From JADJQU01 sp035490315 (GTDB lineage Bacteria > Planctomycetota > UBA1135 > GCA-002686595): a DNA stretch of 64,000 nucleotides. Below are positions 25,326 through 34,085 of the stretch, in pieces (the first letter of the stretch is position 1; each line of letters begins with the position of its first letter). Below the pieces are notes generated by a model that was not told where the DNA came from, did not search any database, and worked only from the letters and a program-made list of their open reading frames with translations. The stretch lies in NCBI GenBank assembly GCA_035490315.1, contig DATHET010000048.1, forward strand, positions 14,108 through 78,107. The letters are read 5' to 3'. A program made the position numbers and the translations under genes.

Positions 25326-25769
25326 ATGAAACGCCCTGCCAAGCCGACTCGACAGCGTGCCGTGAAGCCGAAGGCCGATGCTTCCGAGGCGGGGTCGAGT
25401 GTCGACGCCTACATGCGCGAGCTGGAGCATCCGCTCAAGCGCGAGATCGAGCTTCTGCGCAAGCTCATCCTCGGGGTCAGCCCGAAGATCCGCGAAGAGG
25501 TCAAATGGAGAGCGCCTAGCTTTCGCACCAGCGACTTCTTCGCGACCATCCACAATCCGCTGCGCAGCATGGACAGCGTGATGATGATCCTGCACCGAGG
25601 TGCTCGCGCGAAAGGGCTGACGATTCAGGGGAAAATCGAGGATCCGGACGGGTTGCTGAAGTGGCTCGCGAAGGACCGCGCGATCGTGACGTTTGCCAAT
25701 GCCAAGGCCATCCAAGGCAAGCGCGCGGCACTGCAAGCGGTCATCGGAGAATGGATTCGTCTGGTCTGA
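25326..25769 (+). CDS. DUF1801 domain protein
   Basis: A 147-aa protein. After a basic N-terminal tail comes a DUF1801 (YdhG/YjhX-like) domain: VDAYMRELEHPLKREIELLRKL near the start, EVKWRAPSF in the middle, and a C-terminal helix. The domain's function is unknown; folds in this group resemble frataxin/YdhG proteins. TTG 25305 or GTG 25308 would add seven or six residues; ATG 25326 is preferred. Confidence 0.78.
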   Translation: MKRPAKPTRQRAVKPKADASEAGSSVDAYMRELEHPLKREIELLRKLILGVSPKIREEVKWRAPSFRTSDFFATIHNPLRSMDSVMMILHRGARAKGLTIQGKIEDPDGLLKWLAKDRAIVTFANAKAIQGKRAALQAVIGEWIRLV

Positions 25770-25854
25770 GTCCTGACTGGATCGAGTCTACTTTCTCGCA
25801 GAACTCGTAATCGCGGATGAATTCAGGCTTTCATGGCCGGTAGACGCAGCTTCC

Positions 25855-27720
25855 ATGAAGGTCGAGGCCGAGCGAGCGACGCGCGAAACTCCAGGAGGGA
25901 GGGCTGTCGTCAGGCTGGCGGCGCTCGCAATCGTGCTGATCGGCCTGACGGCATGGGCCATTTTGCGCTCGACTCTGGTCTCGAACGATATGGGTCTATC
26001 TCAGACAAGAATCCTTCCCGCGCGAACTCTCGAAACGTCGGAAGCGGCTGAAAAACCTGCCAAGGATCAAGCGGATGGCGCCGCGATCATGCCGGTGACT
26101 GCGCCCGAGCCCCGACCTTCCATCAGTTTCCGAGTCGTCGATTCCGAGGGATTTGCAGTTCCTTCCGCGACTGTCGTGCTCAGGATCAAAGGCCGCCCGG
26201 GCACCAGGTCGACGGTGATCCGAGGGAGCGCCGACGCAGACGGACTGTTCGCGCAGACGAGGAATTTTCCGTGTGATGGGGACGCGATCACTGCAACCGT
26301 GGCGACAGTCAGCGGCAGTGACAGCCGGACGCATCAGTTCGAGGTACCGAAGTCGCTGCCCACGGTCTGGGATCTCGGCAACCTCGCTCTCCAGGCATCG
26401 CGAACGATCGAGGTGCACGTTTCAGACAGCGGCGGCGCACCGATTCCCAGAGCTGTGATTCTTCTCGAACCACGCCGAGAAAAACCGGTCAAGACGGATT
26501 CTAGCGGAAACGCGCGGTTGGCTGTCCCTCACGACGCCGAGACGATGAAGGTCTCTGCTCCTGGTTTCCTTATCAGGGATTTGGAGGTTCCGAAGGACGC
26601 CGTCAATGGAGCTCTCGAAGTCGTGCTCGACCTGGCTTGCGAGCTCACGCTCAGCGTGGTTCCCTTGCCGTCTCCTGATCTCAGAGCCGACATCTCGGTG
26701 ACCTACGCGTCTGATGAATCGACGCGTGCCTATCTGCAGCGAAACTGGCCACGCTCCAGAGCTTCGGAGCGTTCCTACACGAACCAGGACGGGGCCCTGG
26801 TGTGGCGCGAACTACCTCCGAACGTCGCCTTGCATGCCCAGGTCGAGTGCTTCGGTCTGCTGATCGGCTCGCTCGAGATCGCCGCGCTGCAACTGGGCGA
26901 GCGCCGTTTCGAGGAGCTGCGGATCGAAGCCGTGCCTCAGCCGTTGGACGTGACCATCGTCGGACCGGCGAACGAACCTGTCGCGAATGCCTGGGTGGAG
27001 TTCGCCCCGCTCTCCGGCCGAGCGCATTTCCGAAGCATCCGGACCGACTCACAAGGCTGGGCCGAAATCGCGGTGTACAGACCAGCGACCGTCGACGTGA
27101 CCGTCGAAGCGAAGGGTCTTGCGACGAAGTCGATGTATCGAGTGGTTGTTTCCGAGGATTCGATGTGCATCCAGCTCGAGCGCGAGCGCGTGGTCGAGGT
27201 GCAGGTCTTCGGAATGGATGGACTTCCGCTGCGGAGGCGTGACGGAATGGTCAGCGCCTCCATCGACGGCGGCATCAGTCTCGCTGGCGAGTCGATTGGG
27301 GAGGATCGATGGCGAGTCGGAGGACTCCCAGCCGGACAGGTGGTATTCATCTTCCAAGGCAAGGGCTCATTCGAAGGCTGGAATTCGATCCTGCACGATA
27401 CTGCCGTGCCTGTGACCAAGATGGTCGTCGGACATGTCGGGCGCGTGTATGCGAACTTCGAGGTGCCCGACTCGATGCGCATCGATCGCTGGGCGGTCAC
27501 CGCGCATTCGCTCGTCGATCCGACATGGTCGACGCGTGCATTCGAGGCCCGCCTGAACCAGCTCGACAAGTCGGTGATGCTCACGGGGCTGCCGACCGGC
27601 CGACACCTGTTGCAGCTCGAGTTCCTGAGCACCAGCAATCCGCCGGTATGGACAGCCTGGGGCGGCCCCGCCACCATGGAGGTTGGCGCGGAGCCAGTCG
27701 AAGTGACGCTGGGCCGTTAG
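25855..27720 (+). CDS. Membrane-anchored protein with repeated regulatory-like beta domains
   Basis: A 621-aa protein. A single membrane helix at about residues 19-40 leaves ~580 residues outside the cytoplasm. These contain several carboxypeptidase-regulatory-like (Ig-type) beta modules: strands such as SFRVVDSEGFAVPSATVVL, EVHVSDSGGAPIPRAVILL and DVTIVGPANEPVANAWVEF recur about every 80-130 residues, each followed by a T-D-xx-G turn. No catalytic motif. Such proteins are common in planctomycetes; a structural or adhesive surface role is likely but unproven. The GC content is a little lower than that of its neighbours. Its stop overlaps the convergent transketolase gene by 4 bases. Confidence 0.75.
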   Translation: MKVEAERATRETPGGRAVVRLAALAIVLIGLTAWAILRSTLVSNDMGLSQTRILPARTLETSEAAEKPAKDQADGAAIMPVTAPEPRPSISFRVVDSEGFAVPSATVVLRIKGRPGTRSTVIRGSADADGLFAQTRNFPCDGDAITATVATVSGSDSRTHQFEVPKSLPTVWDLGNLALQASRTIEVHVSDSGGAPIPRAVILLEPRREKPVKTDSSGNARLAVPHDAETMKVSAPGFLIRDLEVPKDAVNGALEVVLDLACELTLSVVPLPSPDLRADISVTYASDESTRAYLQRNWPRSRASERSYTNQDGALVWRELPPNVALHAQVECFGLLIGSLEIAALQLGERRFEELRIEAVPQPLDVTIVGPANEPVANAWVEFAPLSGRAHFRSIRTDSQGWAEIAVYRPATVDVTVEAKGLATKSMYRVVVSEDSMCIQLERERVVEVQVFGMDGLPLRRRDGMVSASIDGGISLAGESIGEDRWRVGGLPAGQVVFIFQGKGSFEGWNSILHDTAVPVTKMVVGHVGRVYANFEVPDSMRIDRWAVTAHSLVDPTWSTRAFEARLNQLDKSVMLTGLPTGRHLLQLEFLSTSNPPVWTAWGGPATMEVGAEPVEVTLGR

Positions 27721-30044
27721 ACGCGCAGAGCCGCCAGCCGCTGATTCCGCTCCGCCGCGAACTTGCGAATCCCCGCTTCCAGGCTCGCCGGATCGATGTG
27801 CGCTTCGAGCTTGAGCTCGTCGACGTTCCCACCCGTCCGCCAGCGATCGTCCCAGTCGCTCGACATCGCGTAACTCTCCGCGACCTTGTGCGCGAGCCAG
27901 TCGTGCATCAAGCGCCGCGCACCATTGGTGATGACCGTCGAATCAATCCAATCCGAAGCCGACGCGATCGAGTCGCGGTACTCCTTCGACTGCATCTGGA
28001 ACAGCTCCCACGACGTCGCCTGCACGAGCTTGACGTTCGGCATGTTCCCGCCCGCGAACTGCGGCAGCAGCGAGTAGACCGAATCCGTCGTGCTCGTGCC
28101 CTGCACGAAGATCGTGCCTTCGCGCGCGCGTGCGTCGAAGTTGCGGATCACGTACGCGCCCTTCGCCGCATCCATGTGCGAAGCGACGCCGAGCGCTGCG
28201 CGGTCAGGCACCTTCACATTCGGCCGCGTCAAATGCAGCGCGATGATCGGAATCTCGCTGGCGAGGGCGGCGGCGAGCATCGGCGCGACTTCGTTGTGCT
28301 CCCACGGATGCAGGTTGAGCACGTGGCCCGCGGGGAAGAGCTGCGTCACGCCCGGCGCGAAAATGCCGAAGTGCGTGCGGCTGTCCTCGGCCGTCTCGGG
28401 GCCGGAGTGGCCGACGACCCAGATGACTTTGCCGACCTTGAGCGGGCAATCCTGCGCGAGCTGCGAGAACAGGCGCATCAGGCCGTACTTCAAGTACGAG
28501 AACGAGCCGTAGGTCGACGTGCCGGTCCAATAGCCCAGGAATTCGTGCTCGGGATCGGCGGACATGTTCACTGTCGTCGCGCCGACGGCGAGACCGGAGT
28601 TCGTGAACTCCGTGATCTGCTGCGGGAGCAGGGCGCCGCCCGGATTCTTCGTGCGCTCGTACCAACCGAACCCCGGCTTGCCCTCGAATTCCTTCGCGAA
28701 GCCTGCGATGCCGGTCGATTCGGCGAGGTCGGCGCTGTTGGCGATCACCAGCGGCCGGCCCATGCGCTCGCGCGCGAGGCTGTTGACCCAGGCGCCAAAG
28801 GTCACGAAGGCGTTCTTGTTCGCGATGCTCGTGCCGGGCTTGACGAACAGGCCGGCGGGCAGCTTTTCCTGGGCGAGCCAGCTCCTGTCCTCGGCCATGT
28901 TGCGGCGCGAGTCGAGCTTGAAGGTCGAGATGTTGCTCGGGACGCTGTCGCCGATCTCGACCAGCGTGTCGGCGAGGTACTCGACGAGCTCCGGGTCGGA
29001 GTCGAAGACGCTGAACACGGTCTCGAACCAGGACTTGGTCTGGTCGCGGCAGCCGCTCTCACCGGGATCGGTCTGGTCGCCGCAGCTGGCGAACTTGACG
29101 CCGTACTTCTTTTGGAAGTCCTCGCGACCTTTCCAGAACAGGTCCGAGTTGCGCTTGTGCGCGCTGCCGTGCGAGGCCGCGTCGAACTTGTAGTAGCCGC
29201 GTCCCTTGCGAGTCTTGACCCACACGCAACCCGGCCGGCCCTCGGGGTTGGGATCGTGCACGATCGCGAGCAGGGCCTTGGTGATCTCGGCGTAGTCCTC
29301 GCCATGCTCCGTGCCGGCGACGCGCCATCCGTAAGGCTCGAACCAGTCGCGCGGCGTGCCGTGCACCACCTCGGAATTGGCGAAGGTGTCGATGCCGTGG
29401 TCGTTCCAGTCGAAGAGATAGATCAGGTTCTTCAGGCCCAGGCCCCAGGCCGAATTCTTGACTTCGTGGTGAGCGCCGGCGGTGTGGCCGCCCTCGCCCT
29501 CGATCGCGAAAACTTTGACCTCGCCGGCGCCCGCGTGGTGCAGGGCCAGGGCTTCACCCAGGGCGGCGGGAGCTCCGTGGCCCGAAGGCCCGGTGTTGAA
29601 CTTGAAGAACAGCGTCTTGCCCTCCATTTCCGCGTGGCCGGGCAGACCCTTGTTGTGGCGCAGCCAGAGCAGGTCTTCCCAGTGCAGAGCGCGATTCTCG
29701 GCATTCGGCACCAGGTAGCGCGATTCGCCCGTCTGGCGATGACGGCGCCGCAATGCCTCGTTGTAAACCGCGAGCATGGCGTAGATCAGCGGATTGCAAT
29801 GTCCAGCGACGAGCACGGCGCGGTCCCCGAAAGCCAGCTCCGGCCGCCTCACGTCCCAGCGCATGCCCGCTCCCAGGGTGCTGGCGACGATCAGAGGGAC
29901 CTTGGACCGCGATCCACCGGGGTGGCCGGATTGGCGCAGATTCAGCATCAGATCGATGCACTGGTCGATCAAATCGCCAATCTTCTGCCACTGGTGGAAA
30001 TTGCTCGAAAGGCTTTCGAAGTTTGTACGCGTCAGGGTCTGCAT
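27717..30044 (-). CDS. Transketolase-family thiamine-diphosphate enzyme
   Basis: A 775-aa homolog of transketolase, larger than the usual ~660-700 aa. Recognisable parts are GHPGGS near residue 40, a GPSGHGAPAALGEAL stretch, the cofactor-binding region, and the transketolase-like pyrimidine domain. The thiamine motif reads GEG instead of GDG, followed by FDWNDHGID, so the metal-binding Asp is a Glu. The enzyme may act on a different sugar phosphate or ketol donor. ATG 30044 gives a leader of normal size; ATG 30077 is in frame upstream. Divergent from the GGDEF gene. It could use the pentose phosphates made by the rpiB and deoB products encoded further on. Confidence 0.82.
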   Translation of the reverse strand: MQTLTRTNFESLSSNFHQWQKIGDLIDQCIDLMLNLRQSGHPGGSRSKVPLIVASTLGAGMRWDVRRPELAFGDRAVLVAGHCNPLIYAMLAVYNEALRRRHRQTGESRYLVPNAENRALHWEDLLWLRHNKGLPGHAEMEGKTLFFKFNTGPSGHGAPAALGEALALHHAGAGEVKVFAIEGEGGHTAGAHHEVKNSAWGLGLKNLIYLFDWNDHGIDTFANSEVVHGTPRDWFEPYGWRVAGTEHGEDYAEITKALLAIVHDPNPEGRPGCVWVKTRKGRGYYKFDAASHGSAHKRNSDLFWKGREDFQKKYGVKFASCGDQTDPGESGCRDQTKSWFETVFSVFDSDPELVEYLADTLVEIGDSVPSNISTFKLDSRRNMAEDRSWLAQEKLPAGLFVKPGTSIANKNAFVTFGAWVNSLARERMGRPLVIANSADLAESTGIAGFAKEFEGKPGFGWYERTKNPGGALLPQQITEFTNSGLAVGATTVNMSADPEHEFLGYWTGTSTYGSFSYLKYGLMRLFSQLAQDCPLKVGKVIWVVGHSGPETAEDSRTHFGIFAPGVTQLFPAGHVLNLHPWEHNEVAPMLAAALASEIPIIALHLTRPNVKVPDRAALGVASHMDAAKGAYVIRNFDARAREGTIFVQGTSTTDSVYSLLPQFAGGNMPNVKLVQATSWELFQMQSKEYRDSIASASDWIDSTVITNGARRLMHDWLAHKVAESYAMSSDWDDRWRTGGNVDELKLEAHIDPASLEAGIRKFAAERNQRLAALRV

Positions 30045-30087
30045 AGGTGTTGGGTCGCTGGCGAGCGAAGCCCACAATATAGCGCGG

Positions 30088-31431
30088 ATGCAGGGCTCCA
30101 GAAGATCGAACCATAGCTCCAGGATCGCGAAGTCGTTCGCGCCGGAGCCAGGTCTGCCCAGTCGCGCGCAGATTCACGTCGGAGTCTGGGTCCTGATCGT
30201 CGTGATCTTCCTGGTCGACATCAATTTCCAGCTGGTGGCCTTCGGCGGCTTCTACGCGATCCCGATCCTGATCAGCCTGTGGCTGCGGAACTTCCGCCTG
30301 AGCATGGCCCTGACCGGCTTGTGCTGCCTCCTGGCCCTCGCGGAAATCGCGCTGATCGCCTCGCGCGGGATCAAGACCGAGGAGCTGGCGGCCTTCACGC
30401 TCCAACATCTGATCGCGAACCACGCCGTCGAAGTCTCGAGTCTCGTGGTCGTGTGCCTGATCGGCTTCTGGCGCCTGCGCGACGAGCGCGATCTCGAGGA
30501 GAGCCGCGAGGCCACGGCGACGACACTGTCCAGCATCGCGGAGGGCGTGATCACGATCGATTCGACCGGGCGGATCACGTACATCAATCGCCAGGCGGAG
30601 GAGATGAGCGGCTGCTCGCGCCTCGAGGCCTTGGGGCAGCCGATCGAAGCCGTGCTGCGGCTTTCGGACGAGAGCGCGATGCACGCGACGATCGAGGACA
30701 TGCCCGAGCACCTCGTCGGCCCGAGGCTGACGCGCGCGATGCTCACGCCGCGCCAGGGTGTCGCCATTCCGATCGAGAAGGTGAACTCGCCCCTGCGCGA
30801 TCCCGAGGGGGCGCGGCGCGGCGACGTGATCGTGTTCCGCGACATCACCGAGCGCGAGAGGCGCGAGAAGGACATGCGCACTCTCGCTTACCGCGACACG
30901 CTGACGAATCTGCCCAATCGCCTCGCCTTGCACGAGCTGCTCGGCCTCGAGCTCGCCCACGCGCGCCGCAACAAGGGCTCGCTCGCCGTGCTCTTCGTCG
31001 ATCTCGACGAGTTCAAGCAGGTCAACGACACGCTGGGCCACGCGGCGGGGGATCAGTTGCTTTGCGAGACTGCCGCGCGATTGCGCCTCAACCTGCGCGA
31101 GACCGACACGATCGCGCGTCTGGGCGGTGACGAGTTCGCGATCGTGCTGCCCGGCGCGCCGAGCGCGCGCGATGGCGAGCTGGTCGCGGCCAAGCTGCTC
31201 CACGCGCTCGAGGAACCGGTCCTGTTCGAAGGTCAGGAGATGCGCGTGCGCGCGAGCATCGGTCTCGCGATGTTCCCCGAGGACGGGATGGAAGCCGACA
31301 TGCTCCTGCGGCGCGCGGACCAGGCGATGTACCGCGCCAAGCAGCAGGGAGGCGGGAGGTGGGTTCCGACCTCGCAACTCTCTTCGTCGCGCCTGCGCTC
31401 CGGCGATTCCCCCGATTTCAGCGGGGAATAG
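30088..31431 (+). CDS. Membrane PAS-GGDEF diguanylate cyclase
   Basis: A 447-aa signalling protein. Membrane helices lie at about residues 28-60, 70-90 and 105-130. A PAS domain (SSIAEGVITIDSTGRITYINRQAEEMSG) covers ~150-270. The C-terminal GGDEF domain has the intact GGDEF signature and a RETD inhibitory site exactly five residues before it, so product feedback by c-di-GMP is expected. It would make c-di-GMP from two GTP in response to a signal sensed at the membrane or PAS domain. Only 43 bases separate its start from the divergent transketolase gene. A sulfatase-like gene follows after 19 bases. Confidence 0.93.
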   Translation: MQGSRRSNHSSRIAKSFAPEPGLPSRAQIHVGVWVLIVVIFLVDINFQLVAFGGFYAIPILISLWLRNFRLSMALTGLCCLLALAEIALIASRGIKTEELAAFTLQHLIANHAVEVSSLVVVCLIGFWRLRDERDLEESREATATTLSSIAEGVITIDSTGRITYINRQAEEMSGCSRLEALGQPIEAVLRLSDESAMHATIEDMPEHLVGPRLTRAMLTPRQGVAIPIEKVNSPLRDPEGARRGDVIVFRDITERERREKDMRTLAYRDTLTNLPNRLALHELLGLELAHARRNKGSLAVLFVDLDEFKQVNDTLGHAAGDQLLCETAARLRLNLRETDTIARLGGDEFAIVLPGAPSARDGELVAAKLLHALEEPVLFEGQEMRVRASIGLAMFPEDGMEADMLLRRADQAMYRAKQQGGGRWVPTSQLSSSRLRSGDSPDFSGE

Positions 31432-31450
31432 CTATGATCGCAGCTCGCCG

Positions 31451-32896
31451 ATGCGCCTGAAAAACCCTGGAATCCTGCTCGCGATCCTCGCGGCGCTGAT
31501 CGGCGGAGCTTGCGGTCGCGATGAGCCGCGGCCGCGCGGCGTGCTCTTGATCTCGATCGACAGCCTGCGCGCGGACCACCTGTCCTCGAACGGCTACAAG
31601 AGCCCCACGGCCCCGCAGATCCCGACTTCGCCGTCGATCGACGCGCGCCTGGCGGCCAAGGGTCTGGTCTTCGAGCGCGCGGTCAGCACCACCTGCTGGA
31701 CCCTGCCCGCGCACATGGCGCTGATGACCGGCCAGCCCGACGAGCTGCACGGCGTCAAGAGCATCCACAACGCCCTCGACGTCTCGCACACGACCCTGGC
31801 CTCGGCGATGCGCAAGGCTGGCTGGCGCACCGCGGGATTCTGGTCGGGGATCAATCTGCATCCGACGTTCGGCTTCGACCGTGGCTTCGAGCGCTACGTC
31901 GATTGCTCGGGGGTCGAGGTTCCCGACGAAGGCGTGTTCCAGCGCACCGACTCCAGCGCGACCGAAGCGATCACCGAGCTGCAGCAGCTCTCGCACCAGG
32001 GCGTCACCTCGCCCAAGCTGGTAGCCGAGTTCGACACCTGGTTCGACAGCCTCGGCCAGGGCGAGGCGTTCTTTGCCTTCGTGCACTTCTGGGATGTGCA
32101 CTTCGACTACGCCGCTCCCCCTGAGGACGACGTCTTCGATCCGGATTATCGCGGCGCCCTGAACGGCTCGAATTTCTTCTCGATCCTCGACAAGCAGGAG
32201 CCGCGCGATCTGGCGGATTTCAACCGTCTCTTGTCGCTCTACGACGCGGAGATCCGGCTCACCGACAGGCACGTCGGGATGCTGCTCGACCGCCTCGAGA
32301 AGGCTGGGCGGCTCGACGACACGCTGGTGATCCTGGTTTCCGATCACGGCGAGGAGTTCTACGAGCACGGACGGTTCGGGCACTACCACTCGCTGTACGA
32401 GGAGGTCGTGCGCATTCCGATGATGATCCGCTGGCCGGCGGGTTTCGCGCCGGCGCGCACCCAGGAGCTCGCGAGCCTCGCCGACGTGGCGCCGACGATC
32501 CTCGATCTGTGCAACGTACGCCGTCCCGAAACGATGTGGGGGCGCAGCCTGGCCCAGGTCGGGAAGCAGGCCTTGCCGCCGCGGCTCGCTCCCATGGAAG
32601 TCACCTTCGCCAAGCCGCAGAATTTCATGCGCGGAGTCCACGCCGGCGACCACAAGGTGGTGCAACATTCGCGCGACGAGCAGGCGACTTACTTCGACCT
32701 GAAGGCCGATCCCACGGAGAAGAATCCGCTGCTCGAGAAGGATGTCCCGCCCGAAGTCGTCGAGCGCATCGCCGCCGCCGAAGTCGCTTGGGAGGCCCTC
32801 GCGAAACTCGCGCTCGGCATGGCGCGCTCCGTGAACAGCCAGCTGCCTCCGCAGGTGAAGAAAAAGCTCGATCAGTCGGGATACGCGGGGAAGTGA
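31451..32896 (+). CDS. Sulfatase-like hydrolase lipoprotein lacking the formylglycine cysteine
   Basis: A 481-aa alkaline-phosphatase-superfamily protein with a lipoprotein signal ending GGAC (Cys21). Metal-binding motifs are SIDSLRADH (Asp37) and VSDHGEEFYEHG. At the nucleophile position the sequence reads TCWTLPAHMALMTG. The C/S-x-P-x-R needed for formylglycine is thus replaced by Thr84-Leu-Pro-Ala-His. Related proteins with Thr use it directly, as in phospho- or phosphoethanolamine/glycerol transferases, so a true sulfatase activity is doubtful. It is probably in the periplasm or outside. It may be cotranscribed with the GGDEF gene. Confidence 0.87.
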   Translation: MRLKNPGILLAILAALIGGACGRDEPRPRGVLLISIDSLRADHLSSNGYKSPTAPQIPTSPSIDARLAAKGLVFERAVSTTCWTLPAHMALMTGQPDELHGVKSIHNALDVSHTTLASAMRKAGWRTAGFWSGINLHPTFGFDRGFERYVDCSGVEVPDEGVFQRTDSSATEAITELQQLSHQGVTSPKLVAEFDTWFDSLGQGEAFFAFVHFWDVHFDYAAPPEDDVFDPDYRGALNGSNFFSILDKQEPRDLADFNRLLSLYDAEIRLTDRHVGMLLDRLEKAGRLDDTLVILVSDHGEEFYEHGRFGHYHSLYEEVVRIPMMIRWPAGFAPARTQELASLADVAPTILDLCNVRRPETMWGRSLAQVGKQALPPRLAPMEVTFAKPQNFMRGVHAGDHKVVQHSRDEQATYFDLKADPTEKNPLLEKDVPPEVVERIAAAEVAWEALAKLALGMARSVNSQLPPQVKKKLDQSGYAGK

Positions 32897-32923
32897 GGGC
32901 CTCGAGGCCCGCTCACTCTTCCC
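32888..32923. terminator. Hairpin between convergent genes, probable bidirectional terminator
   Basis: An imperfect inverted repeat (GGGAAG...TGAG...GGGCCT paired with AGGCCC...CTCAC...CTTCCC) spans the stop codon of the sulfatase-like gene and ends 10 bases past the stop of the convergent peptidase gene. The centre is the palindrome GGGCCTCGAGGCCC. Confidence 0.55.
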
Positions 32924-34073
32924 AGTAGCGCGCGAGCCCGTCGAGCCCTGCCTGGGTGTTGCCGCCGCGGCCGCGCATGCCGGCCAGGAACTGCACGAGG
33001 GAGGGCTGCTCGCTCGCGTCCTCGATCTCGATCTCGCCGAGGGCAGGCATCACCTTGCGCCACAGGTCGCGCCAGGTCCGTCGGCCGACGCGCATCTCGC
33101 CGACCGCGAGCAGGGCGTTGAGGCCCAGGGCGAGTCGGACCTGGGCTTCGGGCTCGGTCTGCACGTCCGCGACCATCGCGTCGACCGCAGCCTGGCTGCG
33201 CAATTTCCACAGGCCCTTGGCGGTGGCGAAGCGCACTCCGGGCGACGGATCCTCCAGCCGCCCGAGCCAGGTTTCGATGGTGTTCGGGCTCACGCTGCGA
33301 GCGATGCGCTCGCGCGTCTCGACGAGCAGACCATTCCGATCGGCGGCGGCGCGGAAGTGCGCCAGCCAGGTCGTCATCGGAGCGTCGGGCATCTCGCGCG
33401 CGAGGTCGAAGACCACGGCCCAGCCGATGAAGTGCACCAGCAGGTTGTCGCGCGGCGAGCATTTCTGCGAGGCCGTGAGCTGCATCACGCGCGCCAGCTC
33501 CTCGTCGCTGATCTTTTCGTCGCGCAGCACGCGCGCGGGCCAGCAGGCGAGGCCGTCGAAGACCCATTCGCCGTCGTAGCAGGCTCCGTCGCCCCACAAG
33601 GAGGCCAGTCCTTCCTCGAACCACAGCGGAACGCCCGCGTTCAATTCCGCGAGGCGCGCATGGACCAGCTCGTGGACCACGGTGCCGACTTCACAGGTGC
33701 CGAGGAAGACGCCGGTCGGCGCGAAAGGTGCGGCTCCGCCGGTGACGTGGTAGGCGCGGACGCGCGCATAGCCGATGCCTGGCACGTCCTCGATGCGTTC
33801 CATGCCGTCGGCGGCCAGGGTCGGCGTGTCGCGAGTCGGCTCGCGCTCGGTCCAGGCGTGGATATTGACGCGGTCCTCGAAGGCGCCGAGCTTGGACTCG
33901 ACGGCGACGAAGGCGGGCGACAGCGCGCGCTCGAAGCGCTCGGAGTCGAGCTTGTCGCCGGGCTTGGCGAACAACGTCCAGTGCTCGCGCGTCTCGATCC
34001 GCTGCCAGCTGGAGCAGGCGCTCGCCGCGCAAGCCACCGCGAGAGCCAGGATCGTGCGGACGGCGGGCACCAT
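32913..34073 (-). CDS. Zinc-metallopeptidase-like lipoprotein (HExxH)
   Basis: A 386-aa protein with a lipoprotein signal (Cys20). The peptidase-MA-like core has HELVH at residues 134-138 and the third ligand region WFEEGLASLWG at ~151-161, the spacing of gluzincin metallopeptidases. The C-terminal ~130 residues contain HEAT-like helices (LEDPSPGVRFATAKGLWKL, then a second copy) that may hold substrate. No prodomain is seen. It follows the korB gene by 12 bases on the same strand. The link between an exported peptidase and cytoplasmic redox enzymes is unexplained and may be just operon read-through. Confidence 0.8.
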   Translation of the reverse strand: MVPAVRTILALAVACAASACSSWQRIETREHWTLFAKPGDKLDSERFERALSPAFVAVESKLGAFEDRVNIHAWTEREPTRDTPTLAADGMERIEDVPGIGYARVRAYHVTGGAAPFAPTGVFLGTCEVGTVVHELVHARLAELNAGVPLWFEEGLASLWGDGACYDGEWVFDGLACWPARVLRDEKISDEELARVMQLTASQKCSPRDNLLVHFIGWAVVFDLAREMPDAPMTTWLAHFRAAADRNGLLVETRERIARSVSPNTIETWLGRLEDPSPGVRFATAKGLWKLRSQAAVDAMVADVQTEPEAQVRLALGLNALLAVGEMRVGRRTWRDLWRKVMPALGEIEIEDASEQPSLVQFLAGMRGRGGNTQAGLDGLARYWEE

Positions 34074-34085
34074 GCTGGTTCTCTG

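Noticed and set aside
27309..30116. A 935-codon plus-strand open frame
   Set aside because: Antisense shadow of the transketolase-family gene; no recognisable domain and shadow-like composition.
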